Below are positions 60,865 through 64,000 of a stretch of 64,000 nucleotides of DNA, in pieces (the first letter of the stretch is position 1; the number at the start of each line of letters is the position of its first letter). A model generated the notes under the pieces. It searched no databases and was not told the origin of the DNA. It saw nothing but the letters and a program-made list of their open reading frames with translations. Where the stretch lies: assembly GCA_028291985.1 (NCBI GenBank), contig JAQGNE010000069.1, positions 1 to 64,000 on the forward strand. The letters are read 5' to 3'. The position numbers and the translations under genes were made by a program. This DNA comes from Polaromonas sp. Lineage in GTDB: Bacteria; Pseudomonadota; Gammaproteobacteria; Burkholderiales; Burkholderiaceae_C.

Positions 60865-62856
60865 ATGACCAGTATGTCCTTTAACGAACAATTTGACCAG
60901 CACGGCGCTTGGCGGCGCGAATTTGCCTTGCGGCTCAAGTTGCTGGCCGAATGGATGAAGGACCATGATCTGCTGAACGCGGCAGTAGAGGAGCGACTGC
61001 ACAGACTTGAATCGCAGGTACGTTCCGACAAAGTGATGGTTGCCTTTGTCGCAGAGTTTTCGCGTGGCAAGTCAGAACTGATCAATGCGATCTTTTTTGC
61101 GGGTTACGGACGCCGGATCATGCCCGCTAGCGCGGGCCGGACCACGATGTGCCCAACAGAGCTCGGTTACGACCCCGACGTTCCAGCGTGCCTGCGCTTG
61201 TTGCCTATCAGAACCCGCCTTCAAAGCCAGCCCTTGCTGGAATGGCGTGCGGTTCCGGAAAAATGGTCACGCATTGACCTTGACGTTAACGATCCCGGCC
61301 AGCTGGCTCAAGCGCTAGAAAAAGTAGCGGAAGTGCTGCATGTCAGCAAACAGGAAGCTGTCGCTTTGGGCTTCTGGAACGACGAACACCCGGACGACAA
61401 CCCCATGATGGGGGCTGACGGTCTTGTTGAAGTACCAAAGTGGCGACACGCGCTTATCAATATTGCCCACCCGCTGTTAAAGCAAGGCCTGGTGATTCTG
61501 GATACGCCAGGGCTCAATGCCATAGGCGCTGAACCTGAGTTAACGGTGAGCCTTATCCCACAGGCTCACGCAGTCGTGTTTATTTTGGCTGCGGACACTG
61601 GCGTGACCAAGTCTGATCTGGCGATCTGGCGAGAACACCTGATCACCGGCGGCGATGAACATATTTCCCGACTGGTCGTGCTCAACAAGATCGACACCTT
61701 GTGGGATAGCCTGAGCTCTGCGCCGCAGATACAAGCGCAGATCGATCGTCAATGCGCGACATCTGCTGACATACTGGGATTGCCGCAATCGCAGGTCATC
61801 GCGGTGTCCGCGCAAAAGGGACTTGTTGCCAAAGTCAATGGTGATGCGGCGTTGCTGCAAGCAAGTTGTCTTCCGGTGCTGGAAGCAGCTCTGGCCGATG
61901 GGGTGATGGGGCAGCGACAGAAAATTTTGCGTTCAGCGGTGGCTGCGGGAATTGTCGAATTGCGTGCCGAGGCGGGGCGCGCTTTGCATATTCGACGCCG
62001 TGACCTTGCCGAGCAAGCAGATGAGCTGAGGGGCTTGCGCGGCAAAAATACTTCGGTCATCAAGCACATGCGTGCGCGCATCGAGCAGGAACAAACAGAG
62101 TTCAATAACAGTGGCGCCAGAATCCACGCGGTTCGCTCCATTCATTTGAAATTGCTGCGAGACATCTTCAGCTTGCTCAGCACGCCAACGCTGAAAATGG
62201 AACTGGCAGAGCTTACGCATCTGCTCAAGCAGTCCGGCATCAAGATGGGCGTCGGCAAGGCCTATGGTCAAACGTTCTCAAGGCTTCGTGAAAGTCTGCA
62301 GAAGGCTCGGGTCACGAGCGCCGAAATCCAGGACATGTTGATGGCGTCATTCAGACAGTTGAACAGCGAGTTCGGATTTTCGTTGCAGGCACCTGAAGTT
62401 CCTGACCTTGCTCGTTTTATCGACGACCTGAACCTTATAGAGCGCAGTCATCTGCAGTATTTGGGTGTGCGGAATATTTTGAAACTTTCCCAGCCAGATT
62501 TCTCCGAACGACTCGTGCGAGCTTTAGGTACACGGCTGCGCGTCATCTATGAAACTGCCTTGGGCGAAGTTGAGTTGTGGAATAAATCAGCCGCCGCGCA
62601 GCTGGATTCGCAACTACGTGAGCGACGCCGTTATTTCGCACGTCGCCTGGAGGCGATCGAACGTATACAGAGCGCCGCTACGGGCTTGGACGAACGTATT
62701 GGCGAGTTGGTTTCGCAAGAGACGATCGTGGACGACCTTGATGACAAGCTGACCGAATTGACATCACATCTCGCACAGATTGCGCCAGCGTTCGCGGATA
62801 AAAACAAGGCTGCTGTCGATGTGACTGTACCGCTCGGTGAGGCTGTCCAGGTTTGA
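60865..62856 (+). CDS. Bacterial dynamin-like GTPase
   Basis: 663 aa; AEFSRGKSELINAIFF P-loop-like, SAGRTTMCPTEL, LVILDTPGLNAI G3, VVLNKIDTLWD G4. Confidence 0.9.
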   Translation: MTSMSFNEQFDQHGAWRREFALRLKLLAEWMKDHDLLNAAVEERLHRLESQVRSDKVMVAFVAEFSRGKSELINAIFFAGYGRRIMPASAGRTTMCPTELGYDPDVPACLRLLPIRTRLQSQPLLEWRAVPEKWSRIDLDVNDPGQLAQALEKVAEVLHVSKQEAVALGFWNDEHPDDNPMMGADGLVEVPKWRHALINIAHPLLKQGLVILDTPGLNAIGAEPELTVSLIPQAHAVVFILAADTGVTKSDLAIWREHLITGGDEHISRLVVLNKIDTLWDSLSSAPQIQAQIDRQCATSADILGLPQSQVIAVSAQKGLVAKVNGDAALLQASCLPVLEAALADGVMGQRQKILRSAVAAGIVELRAEAGRALHIRRRDLAEQADELRGLRGKNTSVIKHMRARIEQEQTEFNNSGARIHAVRSIHLKLLRDIFSLLSTPTLKMELAELTHLLKQSGIKMGVGKAYGQTFSRLRESLQKARVTSAEIQDMLMASFRQLNSEFGFSLQAPEVPDLARFIDDLNLIERSHLQYLGVRNILKLSQPDFSERLVRALGTRLRVIYETALGEVELWNKSAAAQLDSQLRERRRYFARRLEAIERIQSAATGLDERIGELVSQETIVDDLDDKLTELTSHLAQIAPAFADKNKAAVDVTVPLGEAVQV

Positions 62857-62933
62857 TGGCATATGCGTCGTAGCGGCGTATTGAAGTCCTGTTTTGCAAC
62901 CGCACTCACCCAGACCATTGAGGTCGCTTTGCT

Positions 62934-64000
62934 GTGACTGAATCCATAAACACGTTTTCTGCTGCGGTGCTTGCGCGCGTTGAACCATTTTTTGCCAACG
63001 CTATTGTGAGCTGGCAAGCCGTTCATGGTCGACATGGCCTTCCTTGGCAAGACACGCGCGACCCCTACCGGGTCTGGCTTTCGGAAGTCATGTTGCAGCA
63101 GACGCAAGTAGCCACCGTGGTTGGATACTACGCTCGATTTCTGGAGTGCTTTCCGACGGCTGACGCACTGGCTGATGCTGAACTGGACACTGTGCTGGGC
63201 CTGTGGAGTGGTCTCGGTTATTACAGTCGCGCTCGCAACCTTCATCGATGTGCAATAGATGTTGCTACGCTTTACGGGGGACGTTTTCCATCGACATCTG
63301 AAAAACTCCAGACCTTGCCTGGCATCGGACCCTCCACGGCTGCAGCAATTGCATCGTTTTGCTTTGGCGAACGTGTCGCTATCCTTGATGGCAACGTAAA
63401 GCGCGTACTCACCAGGGTATTGGGATTCTCCGGAGATATGACGGAAAATCGCCACGTGGCAGCGCTGTGGAAAACAGCCAACCGGCTTCTTCCCACCAAG
63501 CACCTGGACGAGTCGATGCCGCGGTACACACAGGGTTTGATGGACGTTGGCGCCACTGTATGTACCCGACGGAAACCCCGATGTGATCTTTGTCCCGTCA
63601 AAGCCTTATGTCAGGGGTTTGCAGAAGGATCACCGGAAAAGTATCCCGTCAAAACGAAAAAACTGCGTCGTGGTTCGGAGCGTCTGAGCCTGTTGTGGGC
63701 GAAGCGGCCTGATGGTTCGGTCTGGCTGGAGCGAAGGCACCCGACGGGAATCTGGGGTGGGCTCTACTGTCTGCCGGTCTTTGAAAGCACCCAAGCATTA
63801 AAGCGATCAGTGCCCGAACATCTGGTAGAGGGCGCAGAAGCGATGTTGCCTTTTGTACATACGCTGACCCACAAGGATTTGCGATTGGAACCCGTGATCG
63901 TTAGGTTTGGACAGACGGACGAAATATCTCCGCCATCCAACGCGATGATCTCGCATTCAGGCGGTTGGTTTGCTCTCGATGCATGGTCGGCGCTGGGGCT
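62934..64000 (+). CDS. mutY: A/G-specific adenine glycosylase (C-terminus beyond right edge); GTG start inferred
   Basis: Own translation: GRHGLPWQDTRDPYRVWLSEVMLQQTQVATVVGYYARFL...LPGIGPSTAAAIASF...Fe-S ligands CTRRKPRCDLCPVKALC. Not in track because open at right edge. Confidence 0.95.
   Translation, partial: MTESINTFSAAVLARVEPFFANAIVSWQAVHGRHGLPWQDTRDPYRVWLSEVMLQQTQVATVVGYYARFLECFPTADALADAELDTVLGLWSGLGYYSRARNLHRCAIDVATLYGGRFPSTSEKLQTLPGIGPSTAAAIASFCFGERVAILDGNVKRVLTRVLGFSGDMTENRHVAALWKTANRLLPTKHLDESMPRYTQGLMDVGATVCTRRKPRCDLCPVKALCQGFAEGSPEKYPVKTKKLRRGSERLSLLWAKRPDGSVWLERRHPTGIWGGLYCLPVFESTQALKRSVPEHLVEGAEAMLPFVHTLTHKDLRLEPVIVRFGQTDEISPPSNAMISHSGGWFALDAWSALG

Overview
The window is a 64 kb chromosomal segment that reads like a beta-proteobacterium of the Burkholderiales, probably Comamonadaceae. 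This rests on gene content and synteny only; no search was run. It is almost entirely coding. In order it carries: a DsbD-family gene (cut by the left edge); a Ku/LigD NHEJ pair; an accessory sugar-nucleotide/glycosyltransferase locus (about 6.5-13.7 kb) with a duplicated-domain lipoprotein and tRNA-Arg(CCT); tamA/tamB; a vWA/MoxR pair; cytochrome c4; a pcaIJF-type beta-ketoadipate cluster with an IclR regulator and a Bug-family receptor; a TauE/SafE permease; a Ser/Thr kinase; a KefF/KefC-like pair; an orphan ParA; trmL; comF; a BioC-like methyltransferase; a complete aa3 cytochrome oxidase biogenesis cluster (coxB, coxA, small ORF, ctaG, coxC, surf1, Sco-like ORF, ctaA, ctaB, sco); rpoH; pth-rplY-prs-tRNA-Gln-ispE-lolB-TPR; mutM; a dynamin-like GTPase; and mutY (cut by the right edge). 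No CRISPR, transposase, integrase or prophage was recognised. The strongest unexplained signal is a dispersed repeat of about 60 bp with a 17-nt palindromic head (GCTAT-N7-ATAGC) and a GGGCTA..GGCC tail. I found eight copies. Three are intergenic and five lie inside CDSs. All five coding copies use the same reading phase (A-I-x-x-I-A), and they encode signal-peptide, lipobox or transmembrane segments of dsbD, tamB, sco and lolB, plus a segment of kefC. Other leads are a sugar-nucleotide operon with a cytidylyltransferase but no recognisable 4,6-dehydratase, a lipoprotein with an asymmetric domain duplication, a 26-bp perfect inverted repeat, a recurring GTCCTACA motif, and a Sco-like CxxxC membrane protein.
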